A stretch of 64,000 nucleotides of DNA from Sphingobacteriales bacterium (GTDB lineage Bacteria; Bacteroidota; Bacteroidia; Chitinophagales; Chitinophagaceae): NCBI GenBank assembly GCA_003963365.1, contig RXJG01000004.1:904898-968897 (forward strand), read 5' to 3'. Shown one piece after another: positions 1-8,433 of this stretch. The position numbers and the translations under genes were made by a program. Under the pieces are notes generated by a model. That model saw only the letters and a program-made list of their open reading frames with translations, did no database searches and had not been told where the DNA came from. Numbering within the stretch: position 1 is the first letter of the stretch; each line of letters starts with the position of its first letter.

Positions 1-5
1 TGCGT

Positions 6-25
6 ATGTAGTTGCTTTACTACAT
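6..25. repeat. Short perfect hairpin at the window edge
   Basis: ATGTAGT is followed by a 6-nt loop and then ACTACAT, giving a 7-bp perfect stem. It has no T-tract and lies about 90 bp upstream of the first gene. It could be the end of an upstream unit or a regulatory site; nothing decides between these. Confidence 0.3.
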
Positions 26-116
26 TAGTAATGAATATATGTTTATAATATAACGTATAGATACTCTATTTGTGTAAACATAATTTCTTTATTTTTTTGC
101 GGTATTTCCAGTACAT

Positions 117-503
117 ATGAAGACAAAGAAAACGATAATATTAATAGTAGAAGATTCACTTCCCATAGCAGTAAGAATATTTACGCTTTTAGAAAATTTA
201 CCTGATGTGGGTTTAGTGCTGCACTCAGTCAGTTCAGCAGAAACACTAAGGGTTATTAAGCAAACAAAATTAGATATTGTATTGCTGGATATAAATCTTC
301 AGGATGGGAATGGTATTGATATTTTAAAACAATTACGTTTGTTACAACCCGAAAGCAAAGTGATTATGCTTACCAATTTTACTACCAATGCATACCGGGA
401 TACTTGTTTTAAACTTGGGGCAGATTACTTTCTTGATAAGTCAAACGACTTTGAACGTATCCCTCAAATAATTACTGACCTTCAACTCGTCTCGCAGAAC
501 TAA
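117..503 (+). CDS. Single-domain response regulator (receiver only)
   Basis: This 128-residue protein is a bare CheY-like receiver domain with no DNA-binding output. The acidic pocket is at E12-D13, the phosphoacceptor is D58 in the LLDIN motif, and the conserved lysine is near residue 112 in FLDKSN. All are consistent with phosphorylation by a histidine kinase. It precedes a PAS histidine kinase by 27 bp and a NarL-type regulator follows, so a receiver-kinase-regulator signalling unit is inferred. A receiver with no output usually acts by protein contact or as a phosphate sink. Its target cannot be told from the sequence. Confidence 0.85.
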   Translation: MKTKKTIILIVEDSLPIAVRIFTLLENLPDVGLVLHSVSSAETLRVIKQTKLDIVLLDINLQDGNGIDILKQLRLLQPESKVIMLTNFTTNAYRDTCFKLGADYFLDKSNDFERIPQIITDLQLVSQN

Positions 504-530
504 ATATTTTCAAAACTAATATCCACGTCA

Positions 531-2714
531 TTGTACACAAACTACCTACATAAAATTAGCGATGCGGAAAAAGATAGCTACCTCCTGGTAATAAATGAAA
601 GAGGGCAAATTTCCTTTGCCAATACATTATTAATCCACCGTTTCGGATTAAATCCGAATAAGTTTCCGGAGAAAGGCTTTTTTGAGCTATTGAGTAAACA
701 CCAGTCACAGGGGTTTATAAAAGCATTTAATTATGTTAAGAAGGAAAGGACGAGTGCCCATATAGAAACAGATATCAAGAATGGCTCTGTTCACCGGATA
801 AAATGGGAAATAAGTTTATTAAAAATTGATGAAGAAGGTGGGGATAAATATTTCTGTGTAGGGTCTGATGTAAGCGGACAAAAGCGAACACAAAAAATGA
901 AACAGCTGGCTGAAAGTCATTACGAAGCCGTTGTGGATGCATTGAATATTGGCGTTATTCTGCAGGATAATCAAATGGATGTAATTGCTGTAAATCAAAA
1001 AACAGCTGAATTGTTTGATGCGGAGGTTGAAACTTTTTACGACCGGGAATCATTTCTCCATTTGTGGCATAATAATATCATCAACGGGCAGGCAATGAAC
1101 GCAGATAATTGCCCCTGCTCCCTGGCATTAAAAACCGGGCTGATGCAGGAAAATAGCCAGCTCTGTTTTAAAACTAAAAAGGGAGATAGTAAAACAATAT
1201 TAATTAGTGCAAAACCTTTATTCCGGCCAGATCAATCCGTACCCTTTTCTGTAGTAACATCATTAATTGACATTACCAACGAACAAAAACTGGAAAATGA
1301 AATAAGGGAAAGGGAAATATTGTTTACCGGCTTTATGAGCCACACACCTAACCTGGCCTGGATTGTGGATGAAGATGAAAATTTGGTTTACGGCAACCAT
1401 GCTTTCTTCCGTTACCTGGGAATTGATGAAAGGGCTATCGGTAAAAATATTTTACAATTGGTGCCACCAGAGATAACAGAAACCCTGGTATATAAACACG
1501 AACAGGTGATGCGGGATGGGCAGCCATTGCATACAACTGAAAAAGCTTTTTTGGCAGACGGAACTGAATTAGTCTTCTGGATCAATTTGTTTCCGCTAAA
1601 TACCCAGTATGGTAAAAAAAGAATTGGTGGCGAGGCAGTAAATATAACCCGGCAAAAAAAAGCGGAGCAGGAACTGCAAATTACCAATGAACGGTTAATG
1701 CTGTTAAGTCAGCTTACCAAAGATGCTGTATGGGAATGGGATATCAAAAAAGGAACAATTTACCGTAACCAGGCATTATGCGATATAATAGGTTATAATA
1801 ACGGGCCTTGTCAGAATTTAAGCTGGTGGTTCAGGCATATTCATAGTGAAGATCGCCGCAAAGTAAGAAACCGGGTAAAGCAGGTTATTGATAGCAAAAA
1901 CCAAAGCTGGGAAAGTGAGTACAGGTTCAAGAAATCAACCGGAGAATATATTATTGTCATTGATCGTGGTTTTATTCTGTATGAAAATGGTGTTCCCGTA
2001 AAAATGATTGGCTCTTTACATGATATAAGTGAAGTAAAACAACTGGAAGTACAATTAGTACATGAAAAATTTGAGCACCAGAAAGAAATTACCGAAACCA
2101 TTTTTGCCGTGCAGGAAAAAGAACGTAACCGTATAGGGCATGAACTGCATGATAATGTAAACCAGTTATTAGGTGCGGCAAAACTATTTGTAGAAACAAT
2201 TACACCGGCTACCGATGATGGAAATGAATTTAAACTAAAAGCAAAAGAATATATACTTACTGCTATTGAAGAAATTCGGCGTTTATCAAGAGAAATGGTG
2301 ACACCGCAGTTAAAAGAAAAGGGGTTAATCAGCAGTATTACAAAAATGGTGGAAGATTTGAAAATGACCAACATGCTGAATGTGTTATTTCATCACGAGG
2401 GGGAGGCGGAGGAAATAAGTAATAACATAAAACTGATATTGTTCCGCATTGTGCAGGAACAGGTAAAAAACACTCTTTCTTATAGTGAAGCTAATAATCT
2501 TTTTATTACCCTTAACCGTCATGAGAATGAAGTAGAGCTGATTATTGAAGATGATGGAAAAGGTTTTGATCCTGCTAAAACAAACAGGGGAATCGGTTTG
2601 TCAAATATTTATGAAAGAACTCGTTTTTACGGTGGAAAGGTGGTATTAAAAACTGCACCAGGCAAAGGATGCCGCTTGCAGGTAAAAGTGCCGGTTAATG
2701 AAAAAGCAGCGTAA
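531..2714 (+). CDS. PAS-domain sensor histidine kinase (HisKA_3 / NarX-like)
   Basis: This 727-residue kinase appears soluble: no signal peptide or transmembrane helix is visible. Several PAS/PAC modules fill residues 10-520; the stretches resembling WIVDEDENLVYGN and WEWDIKKGTIYRN are PAS cores. A coiled linker leads to a HisKA_3 dimerisation helix with RNRIGHELHDN, phosphoacceptor His about 540, and then an HATPase_c domain with DDGKGFDP and GIGLSNIYERT. HisKA_3 kinases pair with NarL/LuxR-type regulators, which fits the regulator 36 bp downstream. The reading frame opens at a TTG (531); no in-frame ATG lies nearby, so the start is uncertain. The signal sensed is unknown. Confidence 0.85.
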   Translation: MYTNYLHKISDAEKDSYLLVINERGQISFANTLLIHRFGLNPNKFPEKGFFELLSKHQSQGFIKAFNYVKKERTSAHIETDIKNGSVHRIKWEISLLKIDEEGGDKYFCVGSDVSGQKRTQKMKQLAESHYEAVVDALNIGVILQDNQMDVIAVNQKTAELFDAEVETFYDRESFLHLWHNNIINGQAMNADNCPCSLALKTGLMQENSQLCFKTKKGDSKTILISAKPLFRPDQSVPFSVVTSLIDITNEQKLENEIREREILFTGFMSHTPNLAWIVDEDENLVYGNHAFFRYLGIDERAIGKNILQLVPPEITETLVYKHEQVMRDGQPLHTTEKAFLADGTELVFWINLFPLNTQYGKKRIGGEAVNITRQKKAEQELQITNERLMLLSQLTKDAVWEWDIKKGTIYRNQALCDIIGYNNGPCQNLSWWFRHIHSEDRRKVRNRVKQVIDSKNQSWESEYRFKKSTGEYIIVIDRGFILYENGVPVKMIGSLHDISEVKQLEVQLVHEKFEHQKEITETIFAVQEKERNRIGHELHDNVNQLLGAAKLFVETITPATDDGNEFKLKAKEYILTAIEEIRRLSREMVTPQLKEKGLISSITKMVEDLKMTNMLNVLFHHEGEAEEISNNIKLILFRIVQEQVKNTLSYSEANNLFITLNRHENEVELIIEDDGKGFDPAKTNRGIGLSNIYERTRFYGGKVVLKTAPGKGCRLQVKVPVNEKAA

Positions 2715-2750
2715 TCAATTAATTCATATACATACCTTAAATCTATTAAT

Positions 2751-3404
2751 ATGGAAAAAATAAAAATACTTCTGGCCGATGACCACTTACTGGTAAGGCA
2801 GGCCTGGCGTTTATTGTTTGAGAAACAGGAAGAATTTATACTGGTGGGGGAAGCTTCTACTGGTGAAGAGGTAATTCAATTGGCATCGGAGTTAAAACCG
2901 CATGTCATTATGATGGATATTAATATGCCGGGGGTAAACGGGCTGGATGCAACCCGCATCATAACCCAAAATGATAATTCAATTAAAGTATTGGTGGTAT
3001 CAATGCACAACCAGGTTAGTTATGCATTAACAGCCTTTCGCTTTGGCGCTTCAGGATATATTACAAAAGGATCCTCCGCCGAGGAAGTATTTAAAGCAAT
3101 TAATTTGGCTTATAATAACCACAAATATGTTTGCGAAGAATTAAACGGTGTATTTATTGATGAAGTGGTGAATAATAAATCCACAAATGATACCAGAGTT
3201 AAAAAACTTACACCACAGGAGAAAAAGGTGATCAACTTTTTACGCAACGGCGACAGCTCCAAAAAGATAGCCGAAGAGATGAATATCTCCCGCCGTACCG
3301 TGGAGGTACACCGGTATCATATTCTCAAAAAATTGAACCTGCCCAATACAGTAGCTTTAATGTCTTTTATTAATAAGAACAATTTTGATGTATTAGTAAA
3401 TTAA
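2751..3404 (+). CDS. NarL/LuxR-family response regulator
   Basis: The 217-residue protein has an N-terminal receiver (D10-D11, phosphoacceptor D56 in MMDINMPG) and a C-terminal LuxR-type helix-turn-helix at about residues 150-210 (LTPQEKKVINFL...SRRTVEVHRYHILKKL). It is the likely DNA-binding output of the kinase encoded just upstream. The spacing is 36 bp and a strong terminator follows 45 bp after the stop, so it closes the transcription unit. Target promoters are not identifiable here. Confidence 0.9.
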   Translation: MEKIKILLADDHLLVRQAWRLLFEKQEEFILVGEASTGEEVIQLASELKPHVIMMDINMPGVNGLDATRIITQNDNSIKVLVVSMHNQVSYALTAFRFGASGYITKGSSAEEVFKAINLAYNNHKYVCEELNGVFIDEVVNNKSTNDTRVKKLTPQEKKVINFLRNGDSSKKIAEEMNISRRTVEVHRYHILKKLNLPNTVALMSFINKNNFDVLVN

Positions 3405-3448
3405 ATCTTAAAACATTAACATAAATTCCCGTTTTTATGCTTGTTCCC

Positions 3449-3477
3449 GGGAACTGATTTTTCAGTTCCCTTTTTTT
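3449..3477 (+). terminator. Rho-independent terminator after the two-component genes
   Basis: A 9-bp perfect stem (GGGAACTGA / TCAGTTCCC) closes a 4-nt T loop and is followed by seven T residues. It is a textbook intrinsic terminator for the preceding + strand genes. Confidence 0.92.
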
Positions 3478-3529
3478 ATTCTTAACACACCGGTGCGAAT
3501 GCCTGTTTCTATTTGTAACTTGCCTCTGA

Positions 3530-4678
3530 ATGGAACAAAAGCCACAACGAATTATTGCCCACTTCGATCTTGATTCATTTTTTGTATCAGTAGAAGTGTT
3601 GAACGACCCTTCTCTAAAAGGTAAACCCGTGGTGGTTGGCGGACGGGAAAGAGGCGTGGTGGCAGCCTGCAGTTATGAAGCAAGAAAATTTGGGATTCAT
3701 TCGGCAATGCCTATGAAAACAGCATTGAAACTTTGTCCCAATCTTATTGTGGTGAGTGGGATGCGGGGTGAATACAGTAAGTTTTCAAGATGGGTTACCG
3801 ATATTATTGCTGCCAAAGCTCCGTTGTTTGAAAAAGCGTCTATCGATGAATTTTACCTTGACTTAACCGGGATGGGCAAGTTTTTTAACCCTTATCAGTG
3901 GACCATTGATCTGCGGCAGGAAATTATTGATGCCACCCAACTTCCTATTTCATTTGGCTTAGGCAGTAATAAGATGATTGCCAAAATGGCAACCAACGAA
4001 GCAAAACCCAATGGTTATTTGCATATTCCATTTGGAAAAGAAAAAGAATTTTTGGCACCATTAAAGGTGAATAAAATTCCGGGAGTAGGGGAGAGTACTT
4101 ATTCCAATTTGCTGCAATTAGGAATTGAAACGATTAAAGACCTTAGTGAACGTAATCCGGATGAACTGGAAAAGCAATTGGGAAAATATGGTGTTGATCT
4201 CTGGAATAAATCTCAGGGATTGCATTACAGTGAAGTGGTTGCTTACCACGAAGCGAAATCTGTTTCCACTGAAAATACATTTGAAGAAAATAAAACAGAC
4301 CCAAACTTTTTGCTGAGCGAAGTAGTCAGGATGACTGAAAAGATAGCTTTTGAGCTAAGACAGGATGATAAAACTGCTGGTTGTGTGGCAGTGAAGATTC
4401 GTTATCCTGACTTTGAAACCACCTCCCGGCAAACAACTATTCCCTATACTTTTTGTGATGATGAATTGATTCCTGTTGCTAAAGACCTGTTTAATAAATT
4501 ATGGCGAAAGGGTCAACCGGTAAGACTATTAGGTGTTCGTTTAAGTGAATTGACGGATGGGGCTATGCAAACCAATTTATTTGATAACTTAGAGAAGAAA
4601 ACCCAACTCTATAAAGCGATTGATGAAGTAAAGAACCGTTTTGGTCGTGACTCGCTTACAAAAGCAACCACAAAATAA
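3530..4678 (+). CDS. dinB: DNA polymerase IV (Y-family translesion polymerase)
   Basis: The 382-residue protein opens with the Y-family palm motif HFDLDSFFVSVE (D13) and carries the second catalytic motif SIDEFYLDLTG. Helix-hairpin-helix (IPGVGESTYSNLLQLGI) and little-finger segments follow. It matches DinB/Pol IV in length and order, and carries out error-prone bypass synthesis at damaged template sites. The start ATG follows a TAACTTG promoter-like box at 3516-3522 by only 7 bp, implying a very short leader. It stands alone between a terminator and the peroxiredoxin gene. No LexA box was recognised. Confidence 0.93.
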   Translation: MEQKPQRIIAHFDLDSFFVSVEVLNDPSLKGKPVVVGGRERGVVAACSYEARKFGIHSAMPMKTALKLCPNLIVVSGMRGEYSKFSRWVTDIIAAKAPLFEKASIDEFYLDLTGMGKFFNPYQWTIDLRQEIIDATQLPISFGLGSNKMIAKMATNEAKPNGYLHIPFGKEKEFLAPLKVNKIPGVGESTYSNLLQLGIETIKDLSERNPDELEKQLGKYGVDLWNKSQGLHYSEVVAYHEAKSVSTENTFEENKTDPNFLLSEVVRMTEKIAFELRQDDKTAGCVAVKIRYPDFETTSRQTTIPYTFCDDELIPVAKDLFNKLWRKGQPVRLLGVRLSELTDGAMQTNLFDNLEKKTQLYKAIDEVKNRFGRDSLTKATTK

Positions 4679-4716
4679 AATGCTGTATTATAGTCTATCA
4701 AATAAGTAGGATATAT

Positions 4717-4724
4717 TATATTTG
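4717..4724 (+). promoter_or_regulatory. Bacteroidota -7 promoter box upstream of the peroxiredoxin gene
   Basis: TATATTTG is an exact match to TAnnTTTG. It covers the TTG at 4722 that could otherwise be read as a start codon, which favours the ATG at 4752. No convincing -33 TTG was found at the usual distance. Confidence 0.6.
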
Positions 4725-4751
4725 CATTCATCACCATTTAAAATTTTTTTT

Positions 4752-5390
4752 ATGAGTTTACGATTAGGGGACGATGCTCCCAACTTTAAAGCTAAAACCA
4801 CCGAAGGAGAAATTGATTTTCATGAATATTTAGGCAATGGCTGGGGTATTTTATTTTCTCATCCGGCAGATTATACTCCGGTATGCACCACCGAGCTTGG
4901 TAAAACAGCACTGCTTAAGGAAGAGTTTGCTAAACGCAATACCAAAGTGCTGGCTGTAAGTGTTGACCCGCTGGATAAACATTTTGGCTGGCGCAATGAT
5001 ATTAACGAAACACAACACTGTAATGTTGATTTTCCGATTATCGCCGATGAAGACAGAACAGTTGCCTTATTGTATGATATGATTCATCCCAATGCATCAC
5101 TTACACAAACCGTTCGTTCTTTATTTATCATTGGACCAGATAAGAAAGTAAAACTGATTATTACTTACCCTGCTTCAACCGGAAGAAATTTCCATGAGGT
5201 ATTGAGGGTGCTTGATTCTTTACAATTAACAGCCGGTTTCAGTGTAGCAACCCCTGCTGACTGGAAGCATGGTGAAAATGTAATTGTGGTGCCTGCAGTA
5301 AGTACTGAAGATGCGATTAAGAAATTCCCGAAAGGAGTAGAGATCGTAAAACCATATTTGCGTTACACACCGCAACCTAATTTGAATTAA
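4752..5390 (+). CDS. 1-Cys peroxiredoxin (Prx6 family)
   Basis: This thiol peroxidase reduces hydrogen peroxide and organic peroxides. Starting at ATG 4752 it has 212 residues with the active-site motif HPADYTPVCTTELG and peroxidatic Cys at residue 45. The long C-terminal arm (residues about 160-212) and the PVCTTEL signature place it with Prx6/AhpC2-type enzymes. The upstream TTG (4722) lies inside a promoter box and is rejected as the start. The gene appears monocistronic and a terminator hairpin follows. Confidence 0.93.
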   Translation: MSLRLGDDAPNFKAKTTEGEIDFHEYLGNGWGILFSHPADYTPVCTTELGKTALLKEEFAKRNTKVLAVSVDPLDKHFGWRNDINETQHCNVDFPIIADEDRTVALLYDMIHPNASLTQTVRSLFIIGPDKKVKLIITYPASTGRNFHEVLRVLDSLQLTAGFSVATPADWKHGENVIVVPAVSTEDAIKKFPKGVEIVKPYLRYTPQPNLN

Positions 5391-5411
5391 GGTTAAGCGT
5401 TAACAAGAGCG

Positions 5412-5455
5412 AAGGAGATCAAAAGAGTTTATTTTTATCTCCTTTTCTCTTTTAG
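5412..5455 (+). terminator. Terminator between convergent peroxiredoxin and pseudouridine synthase genes
   Basis: AAGGAGAT (5412-5419) pairs with ATCTCCTT (5437-5444) across a 17-nt loop. A T-rich run follows on the + strand. It lies exactly between two convergent stop codons. Confidence 0.7.
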
Positions 5456-6178
5456 CTATTGCTTCCATTTGCGTAATTGATTAAGTAATGCCCGTAAATC
5501 TTTAGGTGGTTCAGCTGTAACAGTTACTTCCTTTCCATCTGCATCATTAAAATTTAATTGATAAGAATGCAGGGCCAGGCGATTAAGCATGGGTTTTTCC
5601 TCTTCCACATTTTTTGAAAGATGAAATTTCTTTTTGAAAGAAGAAAGTAAAACAGGGTTTCCATCTCCATATGTTTCATCACATACTATTGAATGACCAA
5701 TATGCTGCATATGCACCCGTATCTGGTGCGTACGTCCGGTGTGTATTTGAAATTTCACCCAGCTGAATAAACTAAAATCTTCCAGCACTTCATAATCAGT
5801 AATTGAATTTTTTCCTTTACGATGCACGGTCATCTTCCCTTTTATTACAGGATGTTCTGCAATGGCAGCTTCAATGGTTCCTGTTTTATCAGGAATGGAG
5901 CCATTTATCAGGCCGAGATAAAATTTCTGTACCTCTCTTCCTTCAAATAGCTGTGATAAATATTTATGTGTGGACTCGTTCTTTGCAAATACAATGGCGC
6001 CACTCGTATCACGGTCAAGACGGTGAACAACAAAGATTCTTCCATACTTATTATTCAGTAATTCTTTTAATGAAGTTTCTTTTTGTTCACGATCGGGAAC
6101 CGTTAATAAACCGGCAGGCTTGTTTATGACAACAAGATCATCATTCTCAAAAAGAATTTCCAGTTGTACTTTGCTCAC
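5456..6178 (-). CDS. RluA-family pseudouridine synthase
   Basis: The 240-residue enzyme has the RluA-family catalytic motif HRLDRDTSG with the catalytic aspartate at D55, and the family segments INKPAGLLTVP and GRTHQIRVHM. It isomerises uridine to pseudouridine in rRNA or tRNA. No S4 domain is present, so it resembles RluA/TruC-size members rather than RluC/D; the exact target is unknown. The start appears to be GTG (6176-6178), 5 bp after the stop of the upstream RluB-type gene, so the two are probably co-transcribed. Confidence 0.88.
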   Translation of the reverse strand: MSKVQLEILFENDDLVVINKPAGLLTVPDREQKETSLKELLNNKYGRIFVVHRLDRDTSGAIVFAKNESTHKYLSQLFEGREVQKFYLGLINGSIPDKTGTIEAAIAEHPVIKGKMTVHRKGKNSITDYEVLEDFSLFSWVKFQIHTGRTHQIRVHMQHIGHSIVCDETYGDGNPVLLSSFKKKFHLSKNVEEEKPMLNRLALHSYQLNFNDADGKEVTVTAEPPKDLRALLNQLRKWKQ

Positions 6179-6183
6179 CGTAT

Positions 6184-7227
6184 TTATTTTTTATCAGATT
6201 TTTTAGTGAAAGAAGCATTCATGAATTTCAGCAGACGAATTTCTTTTTCATTCAGGAAACGCCATTTGCCACGGTCTACATTTTTCTTGGTAAGGTTAGC
6301 GTACATTACACGGTCCAGGTTGCGGACATCATAACCTAAATGTTCAAAAATGCGTCGAACGATCCGGTTACGTCCGCTGTGTATTTCTATACCAACAATG
6401 CTTTTATCTTTTTGATCATAAGCCAGAGAGTCAGGTACAATAAAGCCATCATCGAGATTAATACCCGACAATATTTTATCAAAATCTTTTTTCAGCAATG
6501 GTTTGTCCAGTCTTACTTCATAAATCTTTTTCACCTGGAAACTGGGGTGCGAAAGTTTTTGCGCCAGTTCACCATCATTGGTCAATAATAAAACGCCGGT
6601 GGTATTCCTGTCCAGTCTCCCCACGGGATAAACTCTTTCCGGCGTGGCAAACTTTACAATATCAATCACCGTTTTTCTCCCCTGCGGGTCGGTGGTGGAA
6701 GTAATATAATCTTTGGGTTTGTTGAGTAAGATGTAAACAAGATTGCGTTGTAAATGAATTTTTTTGCCGCTTACTTTTATCTCTTCGCTGCCGGTTACTT
6801 TAAAACCTGGTTCTGTAACAACTTTACCATTTACAGTTACTTTACCTTCTTTCACTAATTCTGCTGCTTCACGTCTTGCACATATACCGCAATGAGCAAT
6901 GTATTTGTTCAATGGCATTTGCTCTTTTGGTTCTTCCCGTTTTATTTCCGATTGCTTTATGTTTTTGGCTTTGTAGCTTTGATTGTTATCGATTGAAGAA
7001 CGTTGGCGGTTGGCCGATGATGGATGACCATGTTCCGTTTTCTGACCTCCGGCCTCTGACATCTTACTTCTTATTTCCTGCTTCCGTTTTCTTTCTTCCC
7101 TTTTCTTATTATCAAAATACTCTTCTCTTTCTTTTTTAATTTTTCTTTTCTCCTGCTTTAGTTGTTCTTTCTTTTTAGCCCCGGAAACTTTTGGGTTAAT
7201 AAACTTTTGAAAGCCTTTTCCGCTCAT
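6184..7227 (-). CDS. RluB/RsuA-family pseudouridine synthase with basic N-terminal extension
   Basis: The protein has 347 residues. An S4 RNA-binding domain (about 105-150, PLNKYIAHCGICARREA) is followed by the RsuA/RluB catalytic core with GRLDRNTTG, catalytic D206. The first ~100 residues are a low-complexity Lys/Arg/Glu-rich tail absent from compact family members, presumably an RNA- or ribosome-binding extension. It sits between rlmN and an RluA-family gene on the same strand, forming an rRNA-modification group. The likely product is a pseudouridine in 23S rRNA helix 80-92 or in 16S rRNA. The exact site cannot be read from the sequence. Confidence 0.88.
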   Translation of the reverse strand: MSGKGFQKFINPKVSGAKKKEQLKQEKRKIKKEREEYFDNKKREERKRKQEIRSKMSEAGGQKTEHGHPSSANRQRSSIDNNQSYKAKNIKQSEIKREEPKEQMPLNKYIAHCGICARREAAELVKEGKVTVNGKVVTEPGFKVTGSEEIKVSGKKIHLQRNLVYILLNKPKDYITSTTDPQGRKTVIDIVKFATPERVYPVGRLDRNTTGVLLLTNDGELAQKLSHPSFQVKKIYEVRLDKPLLKKDFDKILSGINLDDGFIVPDSLAYDQKDKSIVGIEIHSGRNRIVRRIFEHLGYDVRNLDRVMYANLTKKNVDRGKWRFLNEKEIRLLKFMNASFTKKSDKK

Positions 7228-7284
7228 GTGATGGTAGTTTGCTGTTTTACAACAGTAGTGATGAATGCAGCGAAGATAGTATAA

Positions 7285-8337
7285 TTAATGCGTATCCTTA
7301 TTCGCCAGTTGTCCGCAGGCGGCATCAATATCTTTACCACGGCTGCGGCGCAATCTTGCATTTACCCGGTTCTTTTCTAAATGCTTCATGAATTGTTCCA
7401 CTGTATTTTCATCCGGTTTGGAAAAGTTGGCCAGGTCAATGGGATTATATTCAATGATGTTTATCAAATCAGCAGGAACCTGGCGGTAGATTTTTATTAG
7501 TTCATCTGCATCTTTAATGGAGTCATTAAAATCTTTAAAGAGGATATATTCAAAAGTAATTTCGTTGCCGGTTTGTTTATAAAAATAATTCAGTGCTTCA
7601 ATCAGCGATTTGATATCATTCGTATCATTGATCGGCATTATCTCGTGACGTTTTGCATCATTGGCAGCATGCAGCGATAAAGCTAACTTGAATCTCACTT
7701 TATCATCGCCCAATTGTTTGATCATCTTAGCCACACCGGCTGTTGATACAGTGATCCGCTTCGGACTCATACCGAATCCTTCCGGAGAAGTGATCTTATC
7801 AATAGCTTTCAATACATTTTTATAGTTAAGCAATGGTTCACCCATTCCCATAAAAACAATATTGGTGAGTTTTTTGTCGTATACTCTTTCGCTTTGCTGG
7901 TTGATGAGCACTACTTCATCATATATCTCATCAAAATCCAGGTTGCGTTTACGGTCCATATACCCGGTGGCACAAAACTTACAACTGAGGGAACAACCAA
8001 TTTGAGAAGAAACACAGGCTGTTTTTCTTTCATCTGTTGGAATTAATACACCTTCCACTAAATGACCATCAAAAGTTTTGAATCTCGATTTGATAGTTCC
8101 GTCAGCTGAATACTGAGTGGCATCTACTTTCAATGCAGGGAAAGAAAATTCATCTGCCAATTTTGCTCTGAGTTCTTTACTCAGGTTGGTCATATCATCA
8201 AAGCTTAGCGCATGTTTTTGCCAGAGCCATTCATACACCTGTTTGCTGCGGAATTTCTTTTCTCCAATACTTTCAAAATACTGTTCAATTTCCTGCAGAC
8301 TCAGTTCACGGATATTTTTCTTACCTGTTTTTAACAT
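7285..8337 (-). CDS. rlmN: 23S rRNA/tRNA adenine-C2 methyltransferase RlmN (radical SAM)
   Basis: This 350-residue radical-SAM enzyme methylates C2 of A2503 in 23S rRNA and of A37 in some tRNAs. The 4Fe-4S ligands are C115, C119 and C122 in CSLSCKFCATGY. The methyl-carrying cysteine is near C341 in the C-terminal motif RGKDIDAACGQL. Length and motif order fit RlmN. A -7 box (TAACTTTG on the minus strand) ends only 4 bp before the ATG, so the transcript may be leaderless. It heads the minus-strand group that continues with two pseudouridine synthases. Confidence 0.96.
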   Translation of the reverse strand: MLKTGKKNIRELSLQEIEQYFESIGEKKFRSKQVYEWLWQKHALSFDDMTNLSKELRAKLADEFSFPALKVDATQYSADGTIKSRFKTFDGHLVEGVLIPTDERKTACVSSQIGCSLSCKFCATGYMDRKRNLDFDEIYDEVVLINQQSERVYDKKLTNIVFMGMGEPLLNYKNVLKAIDKITSPEGFGMSPKRITVSTAGVAKMIKQLGDDKVRFKLALSLHAANDAKRHEIMPINDTNDIKSLIEALNYFYKQTGNEITFEYILFKDFNDSIKDADELIKIYRQVPADLINIIEYNPIDLANFSKPDENTVEQFMKHLEKNRVNARLRRSRGKDIDAACGQLANKDTH

Positions 8338-8341
8338 GGCG

Positions 8342-8349
8342 CAAAGTTA
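8342..8349 (-). promoter_or_regulatory. -7 promoter box of rlmN, almost abutting the start codon
   Basis: On the minus strand TAACTTTG matches TAnnTTTG exactly and ends 4 bp before the rlmN ATG. Transcription would begin at or next to the start codon. Confidence 0.55.
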
Positions 8350-8433
8350 CCTCCAATACAGCTAAAGGGGAATAATTTTTTGAGTTATTCTGTTCTGCTA
8401 TCTTGCAATATATTTTCATAATAAGCTTGATAT

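Noticed and set aside
1841..2374. Long antisense ORF in the first histidine kinase
   Set aside because: Mirror frame of a clearly coding gene; the Ser/Phe/Cys-rich composition is typical of shadow frames.
4722..4751. N-terminal extension of the peroxiredoxin from a TTG start
   Set aside because: The TTG lies within an exact TATATTTG promoter box; ATG 4752 gives the normal family start.
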